DNA of 64,000 bases from JAWKWH01 sp965204295. Lineage in GTDB: Bacteria; Pseudomonadota; Alphaproteobacteria; Rhizobiales; Rhizobiaceae. The DNA lies in contig OZ241973.1 of assembly GCA_965204295.1 (NCBI GenBank), forward strand, positions 744,001 to 808,000. The letters run 5' to 3'. A program made the position numbers and the translations under genes. Positions within the stretch are counted from its first letter, which is position 1; each line of letters opens with the position of its first letter. Below the pieces are notes generated by a model. That model ran no database searches. It had not been told where the DNA came from and worked only from the letters and a program-made list of their open reading frames with translations. This document shows, in pieces, positions 53,529-62,803 of the stretch.

Positions 53529-54308
53529 ATGGTTGAACTCACCCTTCCAAAAAACTCACAATCTGTCGAGGGCAGGACCTGGCCCAGGCCCGAAGGCGCG
53601 GCCAATGTCCGCGAATTTCGCATTTACCGCTGGTCGCCCGACGATGACGAAAACCCGCGCATCGACACCTATTTCGTCGATCTGGACGATTGCGGCCCGA
53701 TGATCCTCGACGCGCTGTTGTGGATCAAGAACAGGGTCGATCCGACCCTGACATTGCGCCGGTCCTGCCGCGAAGGCATTTGCGGATCGTGCTCAATGAA
53801 CATCGACGGCGCCAACGCGCTCGCCTGCACCACGGGCATGGACGAGGTGTCCGGGGCGATCGGGGTTTATCCGCTGCCGCATCTTCCCGTGGTCAAGGAC
53901 CTCGTGCCGGACCTGACCGATTTCTACGCCCAGCACCGTTCGATCGAACCATGGCTGAAGACCGAATCGCCCGAACCGGCGAAGGAATGGCTGCAAAGCC
54001 ATGACGACCGCCGGAAACTCGACGGCCTTTACGAATGCATCCTGTGCGCCTGCTGCTCGACCTCCTGCCCGTCCTACTGGTGGAACTCGGACCGTTATCT
54101 CGGCCCGGCCACGCTGCTTCAGGCCTATCGCTGGCTCGCCGACAGCCGCGACGAGGCCACGGGCGAGCGGCTCGACGACCTGGAAGACCCGTTCCGGCTC
54201 TATCGTTGCCATACGATCATGAATTGCGCCCAGGTCTGCCCCAAGGGCCTGAACCCGGCCAAGGCCATCGCCGAGACCAAAAAGATGCTGGTCGGGCGGA
54301 AGGTTTAG
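53529..54308 (+). CDS. sdhB: Succinate dehydrogenase iron-sulfur subunit
   Basis: 259 residues with all three clusters: [2Fe-2S] in CREGICGSCSMNIDG, [4Fe-4S] and [3Fe-4S] in CILCACCSTSCPSYWW and CHTIMNCAQVCPKGLNPAK. It passes electrons from the flavoprotein to ubiquinone in complex II. Start ATG lies 2 bases after the VapD-like gene. Confidence 0.97.
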   Translation: MVELTLPKNSQSVEGRTWPRPEGAANVREFRIYRWSPDDDENPRIDTYFVDLDDCGPMILDALLWIKNRVDPTLTLRRSCREGICGSCSMNIDGANALACTTGMDEVSGAIGVYPLPHLPVVKDLVPDLTDFYAQHRSIEPWLKTESPEPAKEWLQSHDDRRKLDGLYECILCACCSTSCPSYWWNSDRYLGPATLLQAYRWLADSRDEATGERLDDLEDPFRLYRCHTIMNCAQVCPKGLNPAKAIAETKKMLVGRKV

Positions 54309-54409
54309 GCCGATCACCGCCGCCTCACAATCTCGTGTGACGGTTTGATTTCAAATCCTCGATTTACCGCGCTAGGTGTGTCCCGAACGTTCCCGGGAGA
54401 CCTTCCACC

Positions 54410-55015
54410 ATGATCCGCTCGACCGCCGCCGCCTTGGCGATTGCCGCCGTTTCCACCCTTTCGGCCCCGGCGATATCGGCCGACACCGAAACGGCGATTT
54501 TCGCGGGCGGTTGTTCCTAGTGCGTGGAATCGGACTTCGACCATGTCGACGGCGTGGTGGCGACGACTTCCGGCTATATCGGCGGCAGGGGTGAAAATCC
54601 GACCTATCGCAATCACTCAAGCCGCGGCTGGCGCGAAGCGGTGAAGATCGACTTCGATCCGTCCAGGGTCAGCTACGCGCAACTGTTGGATTCATTCTTC
54701 CGCTCGGTCGATCCGACGGATGCCGGCGGACAGTTCTGCGATCGCGGCCACTCCTACACCACCGCCGTCTATGCGACGACCGGACAACAGGCGAAGACCG
54801 CTGAAACGGCCAAGGATGCGGCGCAGACCGAATTGGGAAAGGCCGTGGTCACGCCGGTCAAGGCGGCGGGCAAATTCTATGCGGCGGAAGACTATCATCA
54901 GGATTACTACAACAAGAACCCGGTCCGGTACAAATACTACCGCTACAGATGCGGGCGCGACAAGGCGGTCAAGGCGCTTTGGGGGGCGGCGGCGCGGCAG
55001 GGGCTTGGTTCGTAA
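54410..55015 (+). pseudogene. msrA: Peptide methionine sulfoxide reductase A with stop in the catalytic motif
   Basis: Starts at ATG 54410 with a secretion signal (MIRSTAAALAIAAVSTLSAP). The catalytic motif that should read GGCFWC reads Gly-Gly-Cys-Ser-stop-Cys: TTC has become TCC and TGG has become TAG (54518-54520, codon 37). The rest is well preserved, with VESDFDHVDGVVATTSGYIG and FYAAEDYHQDYYNKNP, to the stop at 55015. It would repair oxidised methionine in the periplasm if intact. The good preservation downstream suggests a recent lesion. Confidence 0.85.
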
Positions 55016-55082
55016 CCACCCTCCCCCTCCGACGACTCCATGATCGTGAAACCTGTCGCCGCGGCGTAGCCTGCCGTCGCAT

Positions 55083-58000
55083 TCACGGCGTCGGCACTTG
55101 CGGCAGACGGCTGAATCGCCGGAAGGGCGCGATGTCCGCTGTCGGCTTCAAATTGTCATTGGACAGGCTTCCCACCGGTCGGTCGGACCTGTATTCATGC
55201 GGAATCCAGGCGCCCCATTTCGCTTCGAAGACCTCCCGGTTCCGCTCGAACAGCCGCCGTTTCTCATCGCCGCCGATCGTCGAGAACGTGCCGGACAGGT
55301 GGTGATGCACAAACGCGTCTTCCGCCAGCGCGCAGATGAAACCGTGCTTTCTTATCGTCTCGCAGTGATCGTCGTCCTCGAACATTCCGCGCCCGTACTC
55401 TTCGGGCAACAGGCCGAATGTCTCCAGGTCGGCCGTGCGGAACATCGCCGCGAAATACGCCGATACGCGCACCGGAGAATACATGCCGCGATATCCGGTC
55501 GTGACCGAGCGCGCCACGTCGATCATTTCCGCCATGTCGGCATAGTGCACATCAAGCCTGGCCTCATTGCCGATATTGTTGGTCAGCGGACCGACCACCC
55601 CGATCCCGGGATTGTCGCGAAGGTGGCGGACCATCGCATGGATGGCGCCGGGCGCGAGATAGGTATCGTTGTTGAGCAACAGGACATATTCGCCCGCGGC
55701 GGCGGACAGTCCCGCATTGTTTCCCCGGGCGAAGCCCAGGTTCTCGCCGTTTTCGATCAGTCTCACGCCGGGATGCGAGGCGCACGCCTTTCGCAGTTCG
55801 GCCAGGGTCGCGTCGTCCGATCCGTTGTCGACGACGATGACCTCCAGATCGGGATAATGATCGCCGCCATCGAACAACGATTGGAGGGTCGTCCCGGTCC
55901 ATAGGGCGTCGCCGAACGCAAGGATGACGACCGACACTTTCGCAAACCGGCCCAGCGCCGCATCGAACTCTTCGCCCCGGTGCGCCCAACTGTTTTCGGC
56001 GGCGTACAGCCGCAATTTGTCCCGATACTCGGGCAGCGCGCCGGCCGCGCATGCATCCCTGATCCGTGCGCCGTACTGTTCGGCGGTCTCGGCGAAGTAA
56101 ATCAGTTCCTCCGCCCGCATCAGTTCCGGAAGCCTGGTCGACACCGTCGGCTTGCCCATGGCCGAATGCTCATAAAACTTGACCGGATCGCAGGCATGGA
56201 TGATCGGAAGCAGCTTGAACGGAATCGTCATGACGTCCATCTGCCGGATGAACGCGGGCACGTCGTCATAGGCGACCTCGCCGTACAGATGCACGTTGTC
56301 CAGATCGTCCAGCGCGGCCGGCTCCGGCACCGTCACATCTCCGCAAATGTGAAACCGTATGTCGGGGTTCTGCGTCGCCGTCCGCCTGATCAGTTCATGA
56401 TCGAACCATTCGGCGACCGCGCCCACATACCCCGCGTCAATCGTTCCCTCGCGCTTTTCAAATCCCGACCCGGCGAGAAACGACGGCGCCGGACCCGCCG
56501 CCGCCGCGGCGCTGAAATGATTGATGTCGCCGCCATTGCGGATCAGCGCCGGGGCCTTGAATTCACGATGCTTGTCAAACAGATATTGTGAACTGACCAC
56601 GAGTTTGTCGCAGCCCTTCAGCAGATCGTTCTCAAGATCAATGACGGCCCGGCTCGTGTTCGAGAACCCCGTGATATCGTCCATGCAGTCGAAGACGATC
56701 TCGAACTCGGGCGGAAGATGCCTGACCAGGTTCCACCAGAACGGGTGCTGAACGACAATCTGCTTGAACGGAGAAGCATCCACAACCCGGCAAAACTCGA
56801 AAAACGACCGCACCCATGCCGCCTGCCGGTCGGCATCCGGTTCTCCGCTATAGGGCTGAATGTGGCCGGCGCCGTCCATCGACAGCCGTACGGCCCAAAG
56901 ATTGTCGGCGATCTTCCGCACCGCCGGCTCCTCTCGTTCCATCATCATTTCGACGTAGAAAACCCGACGGTCGGACGAAAGAGCCCGCGCGATATGTTGA
57001 GGACGCTGTATCCGGAAGTCCCAGTCGATGATCGAAAGCACGAAAACGTCCGGTTTGCCGCCGCCGGGCGAAACATCTTCAAGACGGGCGGGTCCGGTCG
57101 GCGCATAAGGCAAATCCAGGGAAGCGCCATTGAACCGCGCGCCGTCCGGGTCGGGAACCTTGTCCTTTACCCAGTGCACAACGGATTCCGGCAGGACGCC
57201 GCGCATCAGCCTGCCGCCCGCGCCGTAAACGTTCCGGTAGATCGGTCGAAGAACGGTTGTCTTTTCGCGGCGAAGATCAAGGCTGGCCGCGTCGTACGCC
57301 GCCCGCAGGTCATTGTTCGCCGCGTTCAGATATTGCGCTTCGCCGGAAATGGCGTCGCGCTCATCGCCCAGCGATGCGACCTGACCCGTCAGCCTGTCCT
57401 TTTCCCGCGCGAATTCCTCCGTCCGGGCGGCCAGCCGCTCCTCATAGTCGGCGGCCTGACCATCCAGACGCTTTGCATAATCCTCGCCCAGCGATGCGAT
57501 CTCGCCCGCCAGCCCGTCCTTTTCCCGCGCGAATTCCTCCGTCCGGGCGGCCAGCCGTTCCTCATAATCGGCGGCCTGACCATCCAGACGCTCCGCATAA
57601 TCCTCGCCCAGCGACGCCATCTGATCCGTCAGCCCGTCCTTTTCCCGCGCGAATTCCTCCATCCGGGCGGCCAGCCGTTCCTCATAATCGGCGGCCAGCG
57701 ATGCGATCTGATCCGTCAGCCTGTTCTTTTCCCGCGCGAATTCCTCCGTCCGGGCGGCCAGCCGTTCCTCATAATCGGCGGCCTGACCATCCAGACGCTT
57801 TGCATAATCCTCGCCCAGCGATGCGACCTGACCCGTCAGCCTGTCCTTTTCCCGCGCGAATTCCTCCGTCCGGGCGGCCAGCCACTCCTCATAATCGGCG
57901 GCCTGGCTGTTCAAAATCCCTTCATAACCCTCGATCTGTGCGTTCAACCGTGAATCGTATTCAGCCTGCAGCGACTGCAAATGTGCGCCGATCACCTCGT

Positions 58001-59078
58001 CAATCGTCCGGTTGTCGCCTTCCCGGACATCGAACAGGCGGCGTATCGCATCGAGTTGCCCGGATTGCTCCCCGGCGATCCGATCAAGCGATTCGATCCG
58101 CGATTTCTGCTCCTCCGTCAGCCGGTCGAGACCCTCGAAATCCAGCCGGATTTGCTCCCGTTCCTCTTCCAGTTTGTGTTTGTGAGCGAGAGCTTCTCTT
58201 GAGGCCGTGCCGAACGCATCAATCACCGGAAGCGAGGCGCCGAATGCCTCGTTCACCCGGTCCAGCGTCTTTCGCGCCTTTTTGGAGCCCGGATTGCGTT
58301 CCAGCGCTCTCATCGCCGAGAAGGCGTCCTCCACCCAGCCCCGCAGCATCGGCTCAAGCGCGGCTTCCCCGCCGCCTTTCTCATGACCGCCGGACGCCGG
58401 ATCAAGAAATTCGCGAATATCCTCTCCCAATCCGTCGACCTTGTTCGGAAAATCCAGTTTCGCCTTGCGTTCGATCCTGGCCAGCGCCGCGACCGGATCC
58501 GACACAATAGAAGCATGGCTTGCGATCGATCGCTTCACACCTCTGGTCGCAGCCTCGCAATCCAGCACATGACGCAGCCAGAGAAGACAGGCATCCGCCG
58601 CCGACCGCTCAACCGGCCAGTCGCCGCGCCTTTGCAGCGACGCCATGACCTCAAGCGGATTGCGGAAAATAAGCACCGGCGACAAGGCAACGCCCATGTC
58701 CGACAGAACTTCCCGATAAATCGGAACAAACCGGCAGATGCGCGGTTCCTTCAACACCCATAGCCGGCGGCCGCCAAATTCATCGGCCAGAATGGACTTG
58801 ATGTCGGAATGGATCGTCTTCCGGTCGCTCAGCGGCAGGGAAGGAAAATCAAGCGGCTTCCAGTCATGCCAACCCGATCCCAGGTCCGACAACAGCCGAT
58901 CATGATAGCGGACAAGCCTTTCCGGCTCCCAACACCCGGTTTCGTCGGCTTCATCCGCTCCAAGCAGCGTGCGGGGCAGCGCCGCCCCGGCAAGGCTGAA
59001 CATTCGCGTCAGCGCGCTTGTCCCGGACCCGTACATGCCGAGAACCAGAATGCACCTGACCGCATTCCCGGATTTCAT
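55083..59078 (-). CDS. Three-module sulfotransferase/coiled-coil/double glycosyltransferase
   Basis: 1331 residues from ATG 59078; an earlier ATG at 59132 would add 18. Module 1 (about 1-260) is sulfotransferase-like: CILVLGMYGSGTSALTRMF has the phosphosulfate-binding loop pattern, and IFRNPLEVMASLQRR follows. Module 2 (about 300-600) is a long coiled coil with near-identical 40-residue repeats. Module 3 is a GT4-like glycosyltransferase (VDASPFKQIVVQHPFWWNLV, then DCMDDITGF and NGGDINHF). Module 4 is a GT2 domain (VSVVILAFGD, VIVVDNGSDD, LLLNNDTYL). It probably builds a surface polysaccharide or glycan at the inner membrane. No transport or Wzx/Wzy genes adjoin it. Confidence 0.8.
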   Translation of the reverse strand: MKSGNAVRCILVLGMYGSGTSALTRMFSLAGAALPRTLLGADEADETGCWEPERLVRYHDRLLSDLGSGWHDWKPLDFPSLPLSDRKTIHSDIKSILADEFGGRRLWVLKEPRICRFVPIYREVLSDMGVALSPVLIFRNPLEVMASLQRRGDWPVERSAADACLLWLRHVLDCEAATRGVKRSIASHASIVSDPVAALARIERKAKLDFPNKVDGLGEDIREFLDPASGGHEKGGGEAALEPMLRGWVEDAFSAMRALERNPGSKKARKTLDRVNEAFGASLPVIDAFGTASREALAHKHKLEEEREQIRLDFEGLDRLTEEQKSRIESLDRIAGEQSGQLDAIRRLFDVREGDNRTIDEVIGAHLQSLQAEYDSRLNAQIEGYEGILNSQAADYEEWLAARTEEFAREKDRLTGQVASLGEDYAKRLDGQAADYEERLAARTEEFAREKNRLTDQIASLAADYEERLAARMEEFAREKDGLTDQMASLGEDYAERLDGQAADYEERLAARTEEFAREKDGLAGEIASLGEDYAKRLDGQAADYEERLAARTEEFAREKDRLTGQVASLGDERDAISGEAQYLNAANNDLRAAYDAASLDLRREKTTVLRPIYRNVYGAGGRLMRGVLPESVVHWVKDKVPDPDGARFNGASLDLPYAPTGPARLEDVSPGGGKPDVFVLSIIDWDFRIQRPQHIARALSSDRRVFYVEMMMEREEPAVRKIADNLWAVRLSMDGAGHIQPYSGEPDADRQAAWVRSFFEFCRVVDASPFKQIVVQHPFWWNLVRHLPPEFEIVFDCMDDITGFSNTSRAVIDLENDLLKGCDKLVVSSQYLFDKHREFKAPALIRNGGDINHFSAAAAAGPAPSFLAGSGFEKREGTIDAGYVGAVAEWFDHELIRRTATQNPDIRFHICGDVTVPEPAALDDLDNVHLYGEVAYDDVPAFIRQMDVMTIPFKLLPIIHACDPVKFYEHSAMGKPTVSTRLPELMRAEELIYFAETAEQYGARIRDACAAGALPEYRDKLRLYAAENSWAHRGEEFDAALGRFAKVSVVILAFGDALWTGTTLQSLFDGGDHYPDLEVIVVDNGSDDATLAELRKACASHPGVRLIENGENLGFARGNNAGLSAAAGEYVLLLNNDTYLAPGAIHAMVRHLRDNPGIGVVGPLTNNIGNEARLDVHYADMAEMIDVARSVTTGYRGMYSPVRVSAYFAAMFRTADLETFGLLPEEYGRGMFEDDDHCETIRKHGFICALAEDAFVHHHLSGTFSTIGGDEKRRLFERNREVFEAKWGAWIPHEYRSDRPVGSLSNDNLKPTADIAPFRRFSRLPQVPTP
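57365..57903 (-). repeat. Coding repeats of about 120 bp inside the giant glycosyltransferase
   Basis: Five near-identical units. The marker GAATTCCTCC recurs at 57411, 57531, 57651, 57738 and 57858 (spacings 120, 120, 87, 120). Each encodes about 40 residues (ADYEERLAARTEEFAREK core), one shortened to 29. All spacings keep the frame, so copy number can change without breaking the protein. Confidence 0.9.
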
Positions 59079-59235
59079 GAACGACACCCCCACATGGCGT
59101 ATCCCGTCCCACTGCCGAAACCATCCGCCCATCTCCGAGCCAGAAGGCGCGCATCACACCGCGCCCGCCTCACCACGGCGGACCGCGAATATCCCGGGTT
59201 CTTACCTTACAATCTCGCCGATGACCACAAAAAAT

Positions 59236-59655
59236 TCACTCCCACTCGATCGTTCCCGGCGGCTTCGACGTCACGTCATACACAACCCGGTTTATCCCCG
59301 GAACCTCGTTGACGATCCGCGTCGCCAAACGACCGAGAAACGCCATGTCGAAGGGGAAAAAATCGGCGGTCATGCCATCGACCGACGTAACCGCGCGAAG
59401 CGCGCACACATGCTCGTAACTACGACCGTCGCCCATCACGCCAACCGTCTGCACCGGCAACAACACGGCGAACGCCTGCCAAATGTCGTCATAAAGGCCG
59501 GCGCCGCGAATTTCCTCGAGATAAATCGCGTCCGCCCGGCGGAGCGTATCGAGTTTTTCACGCGATAAACCACCCGGAACACGGATCGCCAGCCCCGGTC
59601 CCGGAAACGGATGGCGGCCGATAAAGTCGTCCGGCAGACCGAGTTCGCGGAAGCA
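59236..59655 (-). pseudogene. 3' fragment of guaA (GMP synthase)
   Basis: About 140 C-terminal codons of GMP synthase: FRELGLPDDFIGRHPFPGPG, QTVGVMGDGRSYEHV, ALRAVTSVDGMTADFFPF and the exact C-terminus VVYDVTSKPPGTIEWE. The sequence stops matching abruptly near 59655, and the amidotransferase and ATP-PPase domains are missing. A full guaA must exist elsewhere or have been displaced. The 3' end of guaA is a known target of integrative elements, so this may be the remnant of an integration or duplication. Confidence 0.85.
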
Positions 59656-59682
59656 TATAATTTGTTGATAGTGAGTTGATAA

Positions 59683-59704
59683 TTCGCATACGGGATTATG
59701 CGAA
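59683..59704 (-). terminator. Hairpin at the 3' end of the DnaQ-CBS fusion gene
   Basis: TTCGCATA (59683-59690) pairs with TATGCGAA (59697-59704) around 6 bases, overlapping the stop codon of the upstream gene. AT-rich sequence follows on the minus strand. It could end the transcript before the guaA fragment. Confidence 0.5.
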
Positions 59705-61810
59705 CAGCAAGTCGCGAACCATGTCCGGGATGATCCGGATGTGTTTGAGTGCGTCCTTCAGATCGGCCCGCCGATCGCGATCGAGTGCGGTGATTTCGAC
59801 CAGGTTCGAAACCGGAACTCCTTCGCGCAGATCACGCGCCTGTTGCCGCAGCATGGCCGACAGAACGATCTCGTGGGCGTCGAGAATTGCCTTCATGTCG
59901 GCGTCGCCGCCGATGTCCATTTCGATCAGGCGGGCAAGCCGTGCGGCGGTCGAACGCTTCTGAACGTTGTGACGGATGGCGAGCGCCCGCGCACCGGCGA
60001 CAATCGGGAACAGACCGAACTTTTTCAGATCCATGCGCCCGTTGCCGGTCTTGAAATTGCCGATGAAAGTGAACGGGAGTTCCCGGTTCTCCAGTTGAGC
60101 GGCCAGCAATTTGGCAAACGGCGCGTGCTCCCGGCCGATCGTGAATGCATCCGAAAACAGCGACGTGGCCAAATCACAATCATCGTGGACCGGCATAAAA
60201 TCGAAGACAATATCGACATTGAGCAGATCGGCCGGCGACGCGCGGCGCACCCAATCGGCAATTCGTTCACGCCAAAATTCCGCGTCGCCGCGCCAGTCGG
60301 CATTCTTCGCCATGATGCCGCCCTTGCACAGCGGGATTGACGCCTCATCAAGCGTTGTGGCGATACGTCCCCCTAACTCGGCGAACCATTTGTCCTCGGT
60401 TCCTTCCGGTTCGCCGCGTTCAAAAACAATCGCGTTGTCCTGATCGGCGGCAAGTAGGCTCTCGCCCCTTCCGCCGGAGCCGAGCACGAGAACCGCGTAC
60501 CGGCACGGCGGTCCGCCGAGACCGTCCGCCTTCATTGACGCCTCGGCCAGCCGGGCTGCCTGCCGGGTCATCGCGCGCAATTCGTCGCTGACGATTTCGG
60601 CGATTGCGCGGGCTTCCAGTTTTTCCTCGATCAGACGCTCCGCAACCTCCGGCAGCGTCGCCCAGGCGGCCGCCATTTCCGCGGATGAACTCGCGTTCCG
60701 GATGCGGTCGTCGAGCGAGATCGCGGCGCCGGCGCGCAAATTAAGCAGGTCGCGCGCCGATACGGCGCCGACAAGATTGCCGGCGACATCCTGAACGGCC
60801 AGGTGGCGGATTTTCAGATCGCTCATCCTGCCCATTGCGCGATAGACAAATGTATCCGCACGGATGGTGGCCAATGGGCCGGAAGCGATGTCGCCGGCCT
60901 TGTCATTGAACGCGCCGGCTCCTCCGGACGCCAGCCTGCGCATGACATCCCGCTCGGTCAGGATGCGATATGCGGAGATTGGTCTGCCCGACCTGCCGGC
61001 GTCGGATACGAACAGGGAACTTACCTTTCGACGTGTCATCGCGGCGATGGCGTCCTCAATCGTCGCCTCGCTACTTATCGCAAGGGGCGGGGAGTTCATC
61101 ACATCGCGAACCCGATGACGGTAGGCGTAGGGATCGACCTTGCCGAGCGTGGTTGCTCCGGGTCTGGTCACCGGCTCGGTCCAGCCGGCGCGAACATGGG
61201 TTTCCAGTTCGGATGTCAGGCGCAGACAGGCGCGTTCGGCCTCGGCAAGCGTGCGAATGCCCTTCGCCCTTAGATGCGGAATCAGGCCGGTGAAAATCTG
61301 TCCCGCGGCAATCGCGTCGCCCACCGCGCGATGACGGTCGGAGATTTCGATGTCCAGCCATGCGGCAAGCGTTTCCAGAGCGTTGTTCGGCAGGTTCGGA
61401 TTAGCGATTCTTGCCAGCATGCGAACGCACAGGGTTCGCGGCCGGCGCCAGGCGACGCCGTGGCGTCCGGTCTCGCAATCGAGAACCGCCAGATCGAAAC
61501 CGATCGCGTAACCGATCAGAACCCGGTCTCCGCACCAGTCGGCAAACCGGCTCCATGCTTCCACGAACATGGGCGCGTCAGCCACCATGGCATCGGAAAT
61601 GCCGTGAATCGCCTCGGATTCGGGTGGTATCGGGATTTCCGGATTTGCGAGAACCGACCGCGTCTCGCCGTCGACAACGTTCCCATACCGCATTTGCGCC
61701 CCGCCGAGCTCGATTATCCTTGCCGCCGCGACATCCAGTCCGGTCATTTCGGTGTCGATGGCGACCGCTTCCAATGCAGATAGCGGCGTTGCGCCGTAAA
61801 TAGCTCGCAT
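59696..61810 (-). CDS. DnaQ-like exonuclease fused to CBS pair and DUF294-type nucleotidyltransferase
   Basis: 704 residues from ATG 61810 (GGAGGATCC upstream). Domain 1 (about 1-180) is a DEDD exonuclease: AIDTEMTGLD (about 17-26), IGYAIGFDLAVLD and HRAVGDAIAA. Domain 2 (about 240-360) is a CBS pair, with TERDVMRRL and HLAVQDVAGNLVGAVSARDLL. Domain 3 is a DUF294-type nucleotidyltransferase, with LVLGSGGRGESLLAADQDNA. The last two are standard for cyclic-nucleotide-regulated signalling proteins of unknown substrate; the exonuclease at the front is the unusual part. Divergent from the YcgN-like gene. Confidence 0.85.
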   Translation of the reverse strand: MRAIYGATPLSALEAVAIDTEMTGLDVAAARIIELGGAQMRYGNVVDGETRSVLANPEIPIPPESEAIHGISDAMVADAPMFVEAWSRFADWCGDRVLIGYAIGFDLAVLDCETGRHGVAWRRPRTLCVRMLARIANPNLPNNALETLAAWLDIEISDRHRAVGDAIAAGQIFTGLIPHLRAKGIRTLAEAERACLRLTSELETHVRAGWTEPVTRPGATTLGKVDPYAYRHRVRDVMNSPPLAISSEATIEDAIAAMTRRKVSSLFVSDAGRSGRPISAYRILTERDVMRRLASGGAGAFNDKAGDIASGPLATIRADTFVYRAMGRMSDLKIRHLAVQDVAGNLVGAVSARDLLNLRAGAAISLDDRIRNASSSAEMAAAWATLPEVAERLIEEKLEARAIAEIVSDELRAMTRQAARLAEASMKADGLGGPPCRYAVLVLGSGGRGESLLAADQDNAIVFERGEPEGTEDKWFAELGGRIATTLDEASIPLCKGGIMAKNADWRGDAEFWRERIADWVRRASPADLLNVDIVFDFMPVHDDCDLATSLFSDAFTIGREHAPFAKLLAAQLENRELPFTFIGNFKTGNGRMDLKKFGLFPIVAGARALAIRHNVQKRSTAARLARLIEMDIGGDADMKAILDAHEIVLSAMLRQQARDLREGVPVSNLVEITALDRDRRADLKDALKHIRIIPDMVRDLLFA

Positions 61811-61938
61811 CGAACGGATCCTCCTTGTTGGCGGGAGAGATTGCCAGTCGTCGTGCGCGCAATCCTTGACCTGAATCGCGGCCGGTTCAAGAGGCTGGCG
61901 GACTTGACCCGGTCGGCTCTCCACGCGACACAACGGCA

Positions 61939-62385
61939 ATGAACAAGTCGTTCTGGAAATCGAAAACACTCGCGGACATGAGCGATAGCGAATGGGAAAG
62001 CCTGTGCGACGGCTGCGGAAAGTGCTGCCTGGCCAAGCTGGAGGACGCCGATACCGGAGATATCCGTTGGACCAGCATCGGATGCCGACTGCTTGATGAG
62101 CGGAAGTGCAGGTGCCGCGACTACGCAAACCGGTTGAAGCAGGTTTCCGATTGCGTCAAACTGACACCCGAAAATGTCGGCGACATCGTGTGGTTGCCCG
62201 AAACCTGCGCCTATCGCCTGATCGCGCAGGGCAGGGAGCTTGAATGGTGGCACCCCCTGGTTTCAGGCAGTCGCGAAACCGTTCACGAAGCCGGTATTTC
62301 GGTTCGCGGCCGATTGACCGGGCTGGAATCGGATATGGCCGACGAAGAGGCGTATCTGGAACATGCGCTGGATACCGAACTCTGA
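61939..62385 (+). CDS. YcgN-like cysteine-cluster protein (UPF0260)
   Basis: 148 residues. It opens FWKSKTLADMSDSEWESLCD and has the cysteine cluster CDGCGKCCLAK (about 23-33) plus further cysteines in CRLLDERKCRCRDY and DCVKLTPENV. Families with this pattern probably bind zinc or an iron-sulfur cluster; their role is not settled. Intergenic space of 128 bases separates it from the divergent DnaQ-CBS gene. Confidence 0.88.
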   Translation: MNKSFWKSKTLADMSDSEWESLCDGCGKCCLAKLEDADTGDIRWTSIGCRLLDERKCRCRDYANRLKQVSDCVKLTPENVGDIVWLPETCAYRLIAQGRELEWWHPLVSGSRETVHEAGISVRGRLTGLESDMADEEAYLEHALDTEL

Positions 62386-62803
62386 GTGCGAACGCCGCCG
62401 GGGTTGGACGATAAGCAAACCGGGAAAATGAACTCCACCGATCAGGCGGTTTTTCGAGATCCTGAACGCAAGCGGCGTCAATGCCGCTTCCGACTATGTT
62501 TCAGAGGACGTCGTGGTCAAGGCGGGCAACGCGGAACGCACTTTCAGCAAAGCTGCGGTGAGGGACTATCCGTTGGCCGATCCGGGCCAGGTCGAGACGA
62601 ACATCGGCGTCATTGCGGCGATGGTGAGCGCCGATGGAACCCCGGGCGGCGGCTTGGGCAACGGTAGGTGCCGGCGGGTTTCATCAAGAGAAACGACCTC
62701 ATACTTAAGTCGAGTTTGCCGTTTCGGTCCCAAGGTGGTTAGTTCTTCAACTCGCTCTAAATGAGCGTGGATCGAACGACGACCATCTACCAGGGAGGAA
62801 ATA
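62386..62803 (+). other. Region with a possible gene remnant
   Basis: 418 bases without an intact gene. One frame (62448-62764) reads RFFEILNASGVNAASDYVSE and VKAGNAERTFSKAAVRDYPL before losing sense, which looks like a protein fragment, but I do not recognise its family. The 3' end supplies the leader of the TRAP gene. Confidence 0.35.

Noticed and set aside
54518..54520. TAG in msrA as a recoded amino acid (pyrrolysine or suppressed stop)
   Set aside because: Tempting because of the amine-using locus, but the neighbouring codon is also mutated and no recoding machinery is visible in the window; ordinary gene decay is simpler.
57365..57903. Repeats as a CRISPR array
   Set aside because: The repeats are 87-120 bp, in frame, coding for a coiled coil, with no spacers and no cas genes.
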